Below, piece by piece: positions 9,306-19,376 of a stretch of 64,000 bases of DNA. The translations under genes were made by a program, and so were the position numbers. Below the pieces are notes generated by a model. That model worked only from the letters and a program-made list of their open reading frames with translations. It made no database searches and was not told the origin of the DNA. The stretch lies in NCBI GenBank assembly GCA_021399435.1, contig JAJTUP010000118.1, positions 1 through 64,000 of the forward strand, in the 5' to 3' direction. Each line of letters opens with the position of its first letter. The stretch's first letter is position 1. The stretch is from Diaporthe sp. PMI_573 (Eukaryota > Ascomycota > Sordariomycetes > Diaporthales > Diaporthaceae).

Positions 9306-12250
9306 GCCCGTAGTGTGATGTGTATATGTACAATGTTGATTTCGTTGACATCACCCCGGTCGTCGCCTAATCCCCATCCTCAATTTCCGTTTCATCAATT
9401 GTAAACCCCATAGCGACATCTCCAAACCCCCCTGTAGCGAACTCCTCAGCCTCTTCGTCACTCTCCACGGCTGTGGGACCGCTTAACCATGCTGTGGCCT
9501 TCGTCTTCATAGTCTCGTCGTCACCACAACTCTGCAGAGTCACCAGTTCCTCCTCCTCGTGAATCGACAGCAGTAAGGGGTCGATGTGTTGGACCAGGCC
9601 GGCACGATACCATGATCGAAGTACTTGACACATGCTGACGATTTGTGCATCGAGAAGTGTCCTATGTGGCGAGACCATTCTGCCTGATGCCGAGAATAGC
9701 CTCTCACACTCTGCCGACATGGCCTGAACGGTGAGAAAATCAAGAGCCATCCGAGACAGGCGGGGATATTTGCGCCGCCTCTCGTGCCAATATGCAACAG
9801 GATCTCGGGTCTCGATATGCTCACTGTCGTTAGCACACCAAGACTCATATTCGTCGCCGGAAATTCGCCGAGTCTGCTGCTGGGGCTGCTTTCGACGGTC
9901 GTTATGGTCGAACGGGTCGAAAAACTTGCGCCTTTTCGGAGCAGGCCCTTCCTCGTCATCACAATCATCAGGCACAGCGACATGCGAATAGTCTCTCCGC
10001 CAAACTGTCTTCACCATGATCTTCGCCGTTGAAATCCACGCCGGGGTCTGGTCCCATTGCTGCTCAAACCATGCCCAGCCATATGAAGGATGCAGCGCCA
10101 TAGCCGTGTAGTAGACAGGGGTTTCGTCGAGTTCTTATGTGGTCAGCTCTGGCCATATAGCCAGAAAGAAAGATAAACTTACTATGGTAGTACTCGTCCA
10201 TCTTCTGCCATGCTAAGTTGATACCAATCCTGAATTGCTCCGGATCAGGGAAGCCCTCAGCTTCGGCCTTGAACTTTTCAAGCTTGGCCATAAGCCTCTC
10301 AAACCCTAAGAGGACATCCCATATGTTGCCATAAGAGCCAACAAATCCATGCTTACGCTTTCGGACTTGGCCATCACCCTCCAGAGTTTTCACCACCGTT
10401 TCAAACTCTGTTAAGATCTCCTCGAGCCGCTGGAGCACATCCCAGTCATTTTGAGACAGCTGTGATTCATCTCTGATGATGTGAGGTACCTTAACACCCT
10501 TCCTGACTTGCTTGGTGCGTTTGCCCCTGTTCTCATCCTCCCACTCCTGCTTGAATTTGAGAACAGTGAGCTCGAGGTGTCGTCGAAGTTTGAGCGCTCG
10601 ACGGATCATGTAGAGCTGCGAGAGCCAGCGCGTGTCGTTGTCTCGAATGACTTGGAGTGGCTTTCTAGCTCGTAACTTGGCACTTGATGCCTTTTTGATA
10701 TCATCGGCTTGGATGTCTCGAAGTAGATAGGATAAGCGCTGCGCACGATAAATATCATGAACAATATTATGCAGCTTGCCTAAAACATCTTAGCGAAGGA
10801 ACCCAAGATTCAGGGCAACTGACACACCAACTGGCCCTTTCTTCAGCCACGTGGCCCATTCGGCATCAGATACGACACCGGCACCACTGAATGGGTCATC
10901 CAGCTCGAGAGCATCCGCACACTTGCCGAAAAGAAGGGCTTTAGCAGCAAGATTGAGGGTATGGCCAAAGCAGCGCACGCGTCGGCGCTTGCCATCAAAC
11001 CCGAGGAGTCCACCGAGCGTGTCCATTGCTGTATCGTTATTGGCAGCGTTGTCGAGGGTTGTGTACCCTACTTTGTCTCGAATGCCAAAGAGATCGATGA
11101 CTGTGGATACTTCTGCCGCAATGTTCTCGCCTGTATGCCGTTTCGATATCTCAGGTAGACCGAGGACAATTTTCAAGGGACGATTCTGCTCATCTCTGAA
11201 GAAACACGCAATTCCACACAGACTCTGTCGATTTCGAGCAGTCCAGCCATCAAAAGAGAGATGCACCAGGCCCGGGCAATGACGCAGAACTCCAATAATG
11301 GTATCTCGGTGTTTGTAGTACTCGGCAATGATCTTATTTCGAATGGAATCTCCAGTTACATGGGCCTTGCGTAACGCAACGGATGGATTCAAGTATTCGA
11401 AGACGGCGCGTAACTCCGGGTCCTCGGCATCAGTGAAGGGCCTATTAGTATTGACAACCCACTGAACAACCAGCTGCTGGAAGTGGTCTCGGTCAAATCC
11501 TTTGATGAAGGAATTGGCAATAGCTTGCTCACGGGGTTTGGCTGCGTCCAGGCCGAAGTGTTGGCTAATCGACTTGTGTCTCCCACCGCGCCCATCCCTC
11601 TCTGCCATCAACTCTGCCTTCCGCTCTGCCGCCGACTTGGTCTTCTCTCCCACTGGCGCGCAGATGTGGTGAATCAGATAAACGTGTTCCATGGCATTTT
11701 GAATACCGACGGACGTGATGGAAGTCGGCTTGGGGCGATTCTGCTTGATACAAGGTCGGCACACCCATCGACGTTCGGTCACGTTCTGGATATCGTAACC
11801 AAAGCGCCAAATCCATGATCGTGTTTCTTTGGTGCGCTCAGACAAGGTATAGCCTTTAAAATGGGTAAAGAGTCGGTTTTCATATGCAGTCTCAGGTGTC
11901 GACTCCACCAAGGGTAGGGGGTCTGCTCCGGACATGTTGGACGCGTTTGTCCTTCCAAAAACGCGGTTGGGTGGAGAATTTCGGTAGGTAAACACCCCAA
12001 ATTAGGTACTGGACAGGGGTTTTCCGGGAGGGAGGGGTTCTGCCGCCCCTGGGTAATGCCCCACCTAGTACTAGCACGGGCCATATCAACATGATCAACA
12101 TCGTGTACACGGAGATAAAGGGGTGTGAAGTGATGTTGATGTGTATCAACATTCCTATTTTCGATGTGATGTGTATGTTGACAAGATGTTGATCAACATG
12201 TGTAATACACATGTGGAAAATGTGAAGTTGATCGGAGCCTTGGGGTGAAG
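9190..12250 (-). mobile_element. hAT DNA transposon with palindromic subterminal repeats
   Basis: Both flanks of the transposase gene carry clusters of TGTTGAT/ATCAACA words and the same 14-bp palindrome ATGTTGATCAACAT (9292-9305 and 12,186-12,199), plus CACATCACA-like words. Multiple subterminal transposase-binding repeats are usual in hAT elements. The precise TIRs and the 8-bp target duplication could not be fixed by eye, so the limits are approximate. Confidence 0.6.
9367..11935 (-). CDS. hAT transposase (three exons, apparently intact)
   Basis: Splicing 10,828-11,935, 10,183-10,779 and 9367-10,133 across 48-nt and 49-nt introns (10,780-10,827, GTGTGT...TTTAG; 10,134-10,182, GTAAGT...ATAAG) gives 824 in-frame codons. 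Domains in order: a BED-type zinc-binding region (WVCRPC then HVYLIHHI); the catalytic Asp region (LSFDGWTARNRQSL, TTLDNAANNDTAM); the RCFGHTLNLAAKALL block; and the C-terminal hAT dimerisation region (YPRLSRMALDFLTVQAMSAECERLFSASGRMVS, shown in part). It excises and reinserts the element by cut-and-paste in the nucleus. An acidic/basic ORF at 12,240-12,455 (PPRKKRRVAND) could be an upstream exon, but repeats lie between, so I start at the ATG at 11,935. Confidence 0.8.
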
Positions 12251-12455
12251 TGACGATTGTGAAATCCTCTTCTTCCTCTGCAACCTGAATATCGGAAGTT
12301 CTACCACGACGATTGAGCTCCTGGTGGTCAAGATCGATTTGTACAGCACGTTGACGCTGGTCATTCGCAACTCTTCGCTTTTTGCGAGGGGGCATTCCGT
12401 CGGCCTTTGCTATGACCTCGCCGCCAATCAGCTCAGATTCCTCAGATCCGTCCAT
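12240..12455 (-). other. possible upstream exon of the hAT transposase
   Basis: The frame MDGSEESELIGGEVIAKADG, then PPRKKRRVAND (a nuclear-localisation-like basic cluster), then EEEEDFTIVTS resembles the low-complexity N-terminus of many fungal hAT transposases. Using it would place the subterminal palindromes inside an intron. Alternatively it is unrelated flanking sequence. Confidence 0.25.
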
Positions 12456-12599
12456 TCCTGCACTAGTCGTCGTAAAACTGCGGCAATCAATAAGCGGAGG
12501 GGATTGCGGGTCGTTCCAGCCACCGACGGCTATCGGAAAATCGCGGATGTCGGGTTACTTATATAAGCAAATGGGAAGGCTGGAAATAGAGATATTCGG

Positions 12600-13770
12600 T
12601 GCTAGTGACTCAGCACCCGGCTTGGCGCCGAGCACCCTTTTGCCAGGTTATTATTTAGCAGCCTACAATAATACAATCTTGAACTTCGTGAGGCCTGTGG
12701 GTTGCTTAGCACTGATACTACAAAGAAGAGGGGAAACATGGATCAAGCAGAACAAGAGCCAAGCGACACGGATTTGACGCATAACACAGGCGATACGAGA
12801 ACGAGCTACCGTGCGTGACTAGATTATACGTGAGCTGTGCGGAAATGGACGAACACGGCAGCGACCAGTGGACATGTAAAGGATACATTGTCTCCTCGTC
12901 CGAGATATTGGACAGATTGTTTCCTTTTCGATTGAACCTTCTGGACGGTGCTTACATACCTTATTTGTGTGTCGAATCACATGTGTGGGACTCTGAGGGG
13001 AGGTCACCCGGATGAGGACTAGGCAATCCGTGAGGGTTAGAGGTATTGGTTTACCCTGTTCAGCTTTAGGGATCGCAAACCGTTGCAGGAAAGCACATAC
13101 ATCTCTTTTCGTCTTATTAGCAGCGAACATGCTAGTGTTTTGGGCTATAGAACGAGGCATTTATAACGACTGAGAGATGGACAGTATCTAATTTCGTGAA
13201 CATGCTTCTCTATTCGGGATAACTGCCGCGCCATAAGGCGCGGTTGAAATATGACAAGTTTTTCTTTGGTCAAAGTCAGAGCGTACAGAAATGAGGTGGA
13301 CGGTGCCAAAACAGAATTCTCACTTGCGTAGCCCGAGCGTCAGTAAATGGGTGAGCAATGTCCTCGAGCAGCCCTTCCGAAGGTGAAGGCCAACATAAGA
13401 GACTCCGAGTTACCCCAAAAAAATCTACTTGACCCTCCAGCATCGCCGGTACTAACAAGTATTCCTCTCTAGCCGAAGACGTCGACGAAGTAATTGAATT
13501 CCTCGTCCCCTCCATCGTCGAGGGTAGCACCCGGTACTACACGCCTATTGTTGCAGAATCGGCTGCTGCTCTTAATGAGTGACTCCCGAGTGCCCCATGC
13601 TTAAGTACTGGCCAAATACGAGTCGCTCGCCAGCCAAGATGTACTGTATGCCGAGGAATGAATACGGAGAGCTGACAAACACCATATGTTAATTATCGAG
13701 CTTTCGAAGGTACAAATATAACAGATTCTAAGAGTACTCTGGAGGGCTTTTGTAAGTCTCTATATTTTAA
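12600..13770. other. mostly non-coding; possible terminal exon relic at 13,470-13,581 (+)
   Basis: After a CTCTCTAG acceptor, the plus strand reads EDVDEVIEFLVPSIVEGSTR and then YYTPIVAESAAALNE before a TGA at about 13,579. It looks like a C-terminal exon of an unidentified host gene. Nothing upstream joins it convincingly. The rest of the interval shows no feature. Confidence 0.2.
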
Positions 13771-13772
13771 CT

Positions 13773-13860
13773 ATTGAAGGGGGAACGAAAGTAGCCTTTG
13801 TCGGTCCTAGCGGCACGGGCAAGTTGACCATATTTAAGTCAATCAATTGGGCGATAAACA
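13773..13860 (+). pseudogene. ABC-transporter nucleotide-binding domain scrap (Walker A)
   Basis: The plus strand reads GGTKVAFVGPSGTGKLTIFK, a Walker A loop in the context usual for half-size or full ABC transporters (VAFVGPSGxGKST). The canonical Ser after the P-loop Lys is replaced by Leu (GKLT), and stops lie on both sides. Only about 28 codons remain. Confidence 0.4.
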
Positions 13861-14602
13861 CACTTGATTGACTCCAATTGCGCTTCTATTGCTGTAGTTG
13901 GTCAGAACGTCAATCGATAAAATCGGCGTTCTGGCGTGAATCGTGAGTGTAACTAGCCTCATAGCATAGCATGAAGGTCAATTATTTTTTTGCATGGGGA
14001 TGCCACTGTGAGAATAAATTGGCGCACATGGGGTACGGTGGGCGATAGGGGGCACTGTTGCATAACCCCCCGGTCGTTTCCTTTTGGGTTTAGGCGCTCA
14101 ACTCCTTAGTCATCTTGGTACTTTGGGACGCCATGGGATATGTACCGCGGACTAGCAGCGGGCTCGCGCGGTAGCATTCGGCCATTGACTTTCATGCTCA
14201 CCACATCAGTCGATAAATGGTGGACTGGTTGCTACTACCAAAATAGTCACAAAATATGTCCAGAAGATGGTTCTGACAATCTGAGTTGGCCTCGAATCCA
14301 ATGCCGTTTTCTATTTCGCAATTAAAATGCACATATTCCAGAAATCGCGAGCGCTTAATTACCCATTCATCTTGACCTCCGGATAAGGAACAACTTGGTG
14401 AGCCTACAAAGGGTCACCGCAGTGATCCCGCTCCTAGTCCGCAGCGGATTAGCGCAGTAACCTCCTGCTCAAATGAGTCTAGCGACTTCATCCACCATAG
14501 GAAAGGGTGGTCTTGATTATTCTTGTTAAATTAAAACCTCAGTGGAAACCAGATTCACCCCTTTCTCTCCTTTCCGACTTTCACCTCCTCTCTTCAACCG
14601 AA

Positions 14603-16088
14603 ATGAGCCCTCCAAAGATTCCCCCCGAGCATGTCTATTGCGTCCAAGCCGGAAAGAAACATCATGAACTCTTCACCACGACGTATGTTGGCGCGAATTA
14701 TTGTGGCCGTTGCGGCTTAGCCAACCCCTTTCGGCTCCAGCATCAAGCCAGGTCCAAAACTCCGGCACTTCCGGGCCCATACGATGAGGTGGTGGAGGTT
14801 GAGGACTCCCCGCCACGGCCAGTCAGTCCAGCAAGCCAGCTGCTGCGTGAAAGACCGAAACCCGTGTCATTCATCAGCATTGGACGCGCGGCTCAACTGC
14901 TCCCCAACGAAGTGTCTGCTCCCGGCACGGTGAATACACGAGCACGCATACCTCCTCCTGAGGCGCAGGGCAATCCCCATTTCATGACAGTAGCATCAGC
15001 GGCCAGTCGGGCCATTCAGGATACAAAAACCAGTACCAGAAAACCTATGAGGCAGCGGACGGGGTACCAGTGGGTACATATAAGTCTCCTGCTTGTGAGC
15101 TTGGAGACCAGGTATTTCAATGGGCTTGCAGTGGAGGTTCCGGAGACGGTGCTGCCTCTGAAGGATACAGTGGTCAAGTTTTCCTCGTCAGATTTACTGA
15201 CTTGGCCCTCATTCACCGCGATTTTGTTCGACCATCTCCGTCCGCTCCCGCCCACAATCGATCTTACGAACAGAGACCTATGGAGCGTTTCTTACGCTTC
15301 GAGTTTCTCTGGCAAGAAGATCGTCACCGTTCCGAACACCGACAAGTACACAACCCCGTCGAGTATGCTCGCCTCGGGGCACTTCGGCAACAATCAGGCA
15401 GGACAGTTGAAGGTGCTAGTCGTCCTTACATCCACGGATGTAGTCGACAAGCAGGAGCCAGTCACACCGCTTAGACCAGATGAATACTCCATGCCAGTCA
15501 AGGAAGAAAAGAAACGGAAGGTCAAGCAAGAAGACCCGAGTCCTGCGCCCCGGCGCAAAAGGCGCATCAAGCAGGAGGAACATGTCAAGAAGGAGAGTCG
15601 CACCGGGGACACGTACAAGGTCAAGCAGGGGGTACACATCAAGGTGAAGCCGGAAGAGCCTGTCCCGACTGCCTCCCGCCAGAGCCCAACGGACGATGAG
15701 CTTGAAGATATTGTTGAGGAGATCATTGTACACGAAGATGTGGCAGACCTCTGTGAAGTGGAAGATCCGCTTCGTGATCTATTGTTTGACGGCATCCCTG
15801 GCGATAAGGGGAGTGGAGGTATGGCAGGTGACGGAGATGTAGTGGACGGGGGAGATGATGAGGAGATTTTCGTCCCGGAGTTCGTAAGAGACTAAATCAC
15901 CTCATTGCAGAGTCTAGTTCTAACACCACCAGGTAACCCGAGAGTTCATTGCTCAGAGCATTAATAGCGATCAAGCTCGACTGCCCGGCACTGATATCGA
16001 TGAGGCGCTTCCACCAGCACGATCCACACGCTTCAAAGGGACAAAGATCCCTGCAACATTTGCTGTCCGACATAATAGGAAGGATTGA
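14603..16088 (+). CDS. accessory protein of the three-gene transposon (basic, CxxC)
   Basis: Two exons (14,603-15,883 and 15,933-16,088) with a 49-nt phase-0 intron (GTAAGA...ACCAG) give 478 codons before the stop. The second exon extends the protein with VTREFIAQSINSDQARL to KIPATFAVRHNRKD. Near the N-terminus are HVYCVQAGKKHHEL and YCGRCG, a possible half zinc site. The middle is a globular-looking stretch of about 100 residues (LKDTVVKFSSSDLLTWPSF...). Then comes a Lys-rich part with four VKQED/IKQEE/VKPEE-like repeats around PRRKRRIKQ, a strong nuclear-localisation signal, and an acidic tail. I do not know the family. The stop is directly adjacent to the stop of the convergent transposase gene. 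A DNA-binding or transposase-partner role is an inference from position only. Confidence 0.65.
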
Positions 16089-17817
16089 CTACTCGGCTTC
16101 CTCATCTGAAGTCTCGCCATCCTGCTCATCATCACTTATTCCCTCCATATCGTTCCCTTCTTCGTCCTCATATCCTAGTTCAACAAGTGGTTGCTCTGCT
16201 GGTTCCCCATCTCCAAGTTCATTGTGGAAAGCCTGATTTGCTCGGTCGTACAATGCTTCGTATATGCGTTTAGATTCGCGAACCCGCAGAGAAACGGCAG
16301 GGCTTACATATTCGGCAACGCCCCCTGTTGGCGCTTTGCGGTATGCCAATGTAGGCTGTCGGCCACTTTCGATGTGCTGAATGATTCTATCTCGTAGGCC
16401 CAGGTAGAATCGCTTGAAAGGCCGCAGCTTGTCTGGCTCCTGGTGAGTCCCATGGACGACGTCATCGTAGCCCATTTCGACGAGAACTTGGCGACACCAA
16501 TCCTTTGTCTGTGGCTCCAAACAACTGCTAATGTCGATATCAGCCAGTGGTCTGTGCAGTCCCTCTAGAACCGAGCGGTTAATGGGGATCCCCCAGTTGC
16601 ATGCCTTCTCTGGGTCCGGGTAATGGTAGTTCATCCAGGGCTGACCGTGGACCACGTGCGGACGGTTCTTCTGAAGGCGGATCCGATGAATGTTCCACGC
16701 CTCCACAAAGTCGAAGAGTTCTTGGCGTAATATATCTTCGAAGACGGCATAGATGGCGATCTGATCCTCCAGCATATCGCCGTCGAAGCCCCCGTCCCTG
16801 GCAAGCTCCCCAAAGTAGTCCACCCACTGCCGGGAAGATACATGCAGCATGCGCTCCCACCAACTTTCGATCTTGACATTCTTTGTGCTCGGTGCGGCCT
16901 TGTAGGAATCCTTTAGGCGCTTCCCTTGCTGGAAAACCTTCCCGTTCCACTCCACCCGTCCGTCTGCCGCCAAAGCAAAATTCCAATGAGCTGCAGCGAT
17001 TAGCGGCGTCTCGCTACCTCTGTCTGCCTGCAGATACCATGGCCGGAAGCCGTATGTGTCGCATGCGGCCAAGTACTGCTTCAGAACGCTCAAAGCAGTT
17101 GTAGCAGAGTGGCCAACATAAAACCAGATAATGTTGCGCGAGTAGGCGTCGATTGCAGCGTATATCTCGAATCCGTACGCCTTGAGCTTGTCATGACCAT
17201 CAATGCACCACTGGTAGTTCGGACCAGGGACAAGAAAATGTCCTTTCTTCCTCCGAAACATCCTTTTCCGGATCTCGACCTCGTTCGGGAACATGATTTT
17301 GTACATCGCAAAGAGAGGATCTCTTGGTACCCAGAACTGCCTTTGCTGGCGAAGATAAGGCTGTAGGAGGCTTTTGCCATATCCGGAAATGGCATTGGAA
17401 CGTCGTGTCATTTCGATAATAACCTTCTCTGTCTTCTCCAGCAACGCAAGGCGCTCCTCATCGCTATTAAGCCTGCGCACCCAGCGGCGGTCTGGGTGAA
17501 GCCTGATGCGCTTCAGACCTCGTTTCGTGATCGGCCAGCCCTGTCTCCGTAGAACGCTCAATGTCTGCTTCTCGCTAAGCCAAACGCGGAATATCAGATC
17601 GCGGGTGGCCTCTATAAGCTCTGGACTCTCTTTGGTACGGGCTTGCTGGCGTGGGAGATGCCAGCTTGCGATTCGGCGAGAGATTGTGCTGAGATTGACG
17701 ATGACGCGATGATGCTTCCGAAGCTTGTACTGAATCCTGCTTCGCGAGACGCCGTTGAGGTAGAGATGAGTGACATAGTCGCGGTATTCATCGATTGGGT
17801 TGGGCGGGACGTGCCAT
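16089..17817 (-). CDS. integrase-core (rve) DDE transposase, start region apparently frameshifted
   Basis: The protein has an N-terminal helix-turn-helix part (EYRDYVTHLYLNGVSRSRIQ, then STISRRIASWHL), followed by an RNase-H-like integrase core. Key motifs are GPNYQWCIDGHDKLKAYG (first Asp), LQADRGSETP (second Asp), ESWWERM (Glu) and AWNIHRIR. This WxIDGxDKLKxYG...DxGSE...ExWW pattern is shared with eukaryotic integrase-like transposases (IS3EU/Ginger-type). The long frame has no in-frame ATG before the conserved region. ATG 17,817-17,815 (MARP) is one base out of frame, and ignoring one base near 17,805 joins it to NPIDEYRDYV. Either an upstream spliced start exists or the gene carries a one-base insertion. 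The acidic C-terminus ends at 16,089. Confidence 0.75.
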
Positions 17818-18043
17818 GTTTGCGCGGTGAGGTCGAAAGAGTGTGGACGATCTGCTTCGTCCTGACAGCCAGAAAAGGGTGTGATGAGGCTGGCTTTCCG
17901 CACTGGTCCGCAGCGGTTTTGCAGCTGGCCCGAAGCGGTGACTGACCTGGAGGGGCTTAGCGTCAAGTTGCTGATTGGTGGAACCCCACCAAACCAGGGG
18001 CAGGAGATCCCTTCCAACCCTTTTCCACCTTCCCTTTTGTATC

Positions 18044-18932
18044 ATGTCCGTGGAAAGTCTCGTGGCCAACGACGGCGCCATGTCCACAGGCGATACAGTC
18101 GTCGTAAGTGAGACCACGACCGCTGGCACGACAGATGGGGACTCTCGTAGCCGGAACGCCCCAGTGAAGGGGAGCAGAAGATTGATCCAACCCAGTATCC
18201 GCAAACCCGCGGCGAAGACTACCGTACGATCCAGTAAGTCCTCATGCGAAGCGACGGATGCTAACTTGCCTGTCCGAGCAGAAGAAGAAGCAGACGAAGA
18301 AGGCCCCTCCCCGTGGTTCGGTGCGTCACTTCCCGTGCCGGCCCTGCGTCACTCGCGCCACAAGGGCTCCCGGCCATGAATGTGCCTCTCAAGACAGTAT
18401 GCTTGGTTTCCCAAGGCCGTACACCTCCTACGCTGACATGCACGGAGTAGATACAGGTGCTGCGTGCTGGGACTGTGCAAAGACCGGCCACACATGCAGG
18501 CCGGTAAGACATCTCTGCTCTGTCAGGTAACAAGCCACTGACCAATCTGCGTTGCTAGGTCCCCGCTGCGGCTCATGCTGCTGTGCGTGCCTTTTGGGAC
18601 CTGAACCGGCAGTTCAGTGGCGTGAATGACGATCCGGATGATGCCTGGCGCGCTGCTGCGCTGCGCGCCGCACAGCAGTTACGAGCTTGCGGTAGTGGTG
18701 CGGCTCCTCCTGCCGCTCCAGTACCAGCTCCTGCTTTGGATTCGTTTGGGGAGGTATTAGAGAAGAGTCTTGAGGAGAGAAAGGTTATAGCGTTGGAGGC
18801 CATCGCCGGAGCTGCTCGGCTCTGGGTTGTAAGTGTGATCAAAATCAACAGATGCAATGCAACTACTAACTCAATGTTTAGCAGCTCATTCAGCAAGGCG
18901 AAGACGATGAAGAGGAGGATGAGGATAATTGA
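18044..18932 (+). CDS. small Cys-rich (zinc-finger-like) accessory protein of the three-gene transposon
   Basis: Five exons fit (18,044-18,223; 18,282-18,396; 18,451-18,503; 18,559-18,828; 18,882-18,932), giving 222 codons. Introns end with good acceptors, and introns 1 and 4 have branch-like GCTAAC and ACTAAC. The first donor (GTACGA) is weak but keeps frame; the nearby GTAAGT would not. The central region reads FPCRPCVTRATRAPGHECAS and then ACWDCAKTGHTCRPV, an array of Cys pairs resembling small fungal zinc-binding modules (possibly DUF3716-like). An Ala/Pro-rich helix region and an acidic EEEDEDN tail follow. It is transcribed divergently from the transposase, with an intergenic gap of about 230 bp or less. 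Confidence 0.55.
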
Positions 18933-19149
18933 GAAGGGGCATAAAGCTTAATGCCGCTTTGAACAGAATAGAAATGCAATCTGCTGGTCCGCTGCGGGCT
19001 CGCTGCGGCGACTGTATCTTCCCTGTCACTCGCAAAAATCAAGAAATTCAAGCTGAGGTACCTAGGCCAATGTACTGCGGGTCAGCGCGAATATGTCTCT
19101 AACCTAATTTGGCACCTGCGTGGTGATTTTGGGGGTTTTGCAACAGTGA

Positions 19150-19341
19150 CCCCTATAGCCTGCCGTACCAGTGCGGGTCGACAGGATCCAATGGCTCCGG
19201 ACGGATTCCGACGCTGTGTCCCAATCTTTCGTCGATGCAAAACAGCTGGATGATGATGACAGTAGCGTGGGTGTGCCCGACTGGCTAGATACCTCTGAGG
19301 AATTGTACGGACCGGATGGAGAACTGAAAATGTCAGCTTGA
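19150..19341 (+). other. possible C-terminal coding fragment
   Basis: The plus strand is open through RVDRIQWLRTDSDAVSQSF, DDDDSSVGVPDWLDTSEELY and GPDGELKMSA before a TGA at about 19,339. The composition looks like an acidic protein C-terminus. It lies just outside the right end of the three-gene element and tail-to-tail with the dynamin gene. No homology is recognised, and it may be the end of a deleted gene. Confidence 0.2.
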
Positions 19342-19376
19342 GACGCCATGTTCAGGCTTCATGTACTTGCTACGAT

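Larger units (their letters stand above)
14412..19012. mobile_element. three-gene DNA transposon with integrase-type DDE transposase
   Basis: Three compact genes (14,603-16,088 plus, 16,089-17,817 minus, 18,044-18,932 plus) lie between imperfect inverted ends: GTCACCGCAGTGATCCCGC at 14,412-14,430 and, on the minus strand, GTCGCCGCAGCGAGCCCGC from 19,012 (16 of 19 identical). Related CCGCAGCGG words recur at about 14,440, 17,905 and 18,555-18,990. No clear target duplication was found by eye. The catalytic protein belongs with eukaryotic rve-fold transposases (IS3EU/Ginger-like by motif). The other two proteins are candidate accessory factors. Confidence 0.5.
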
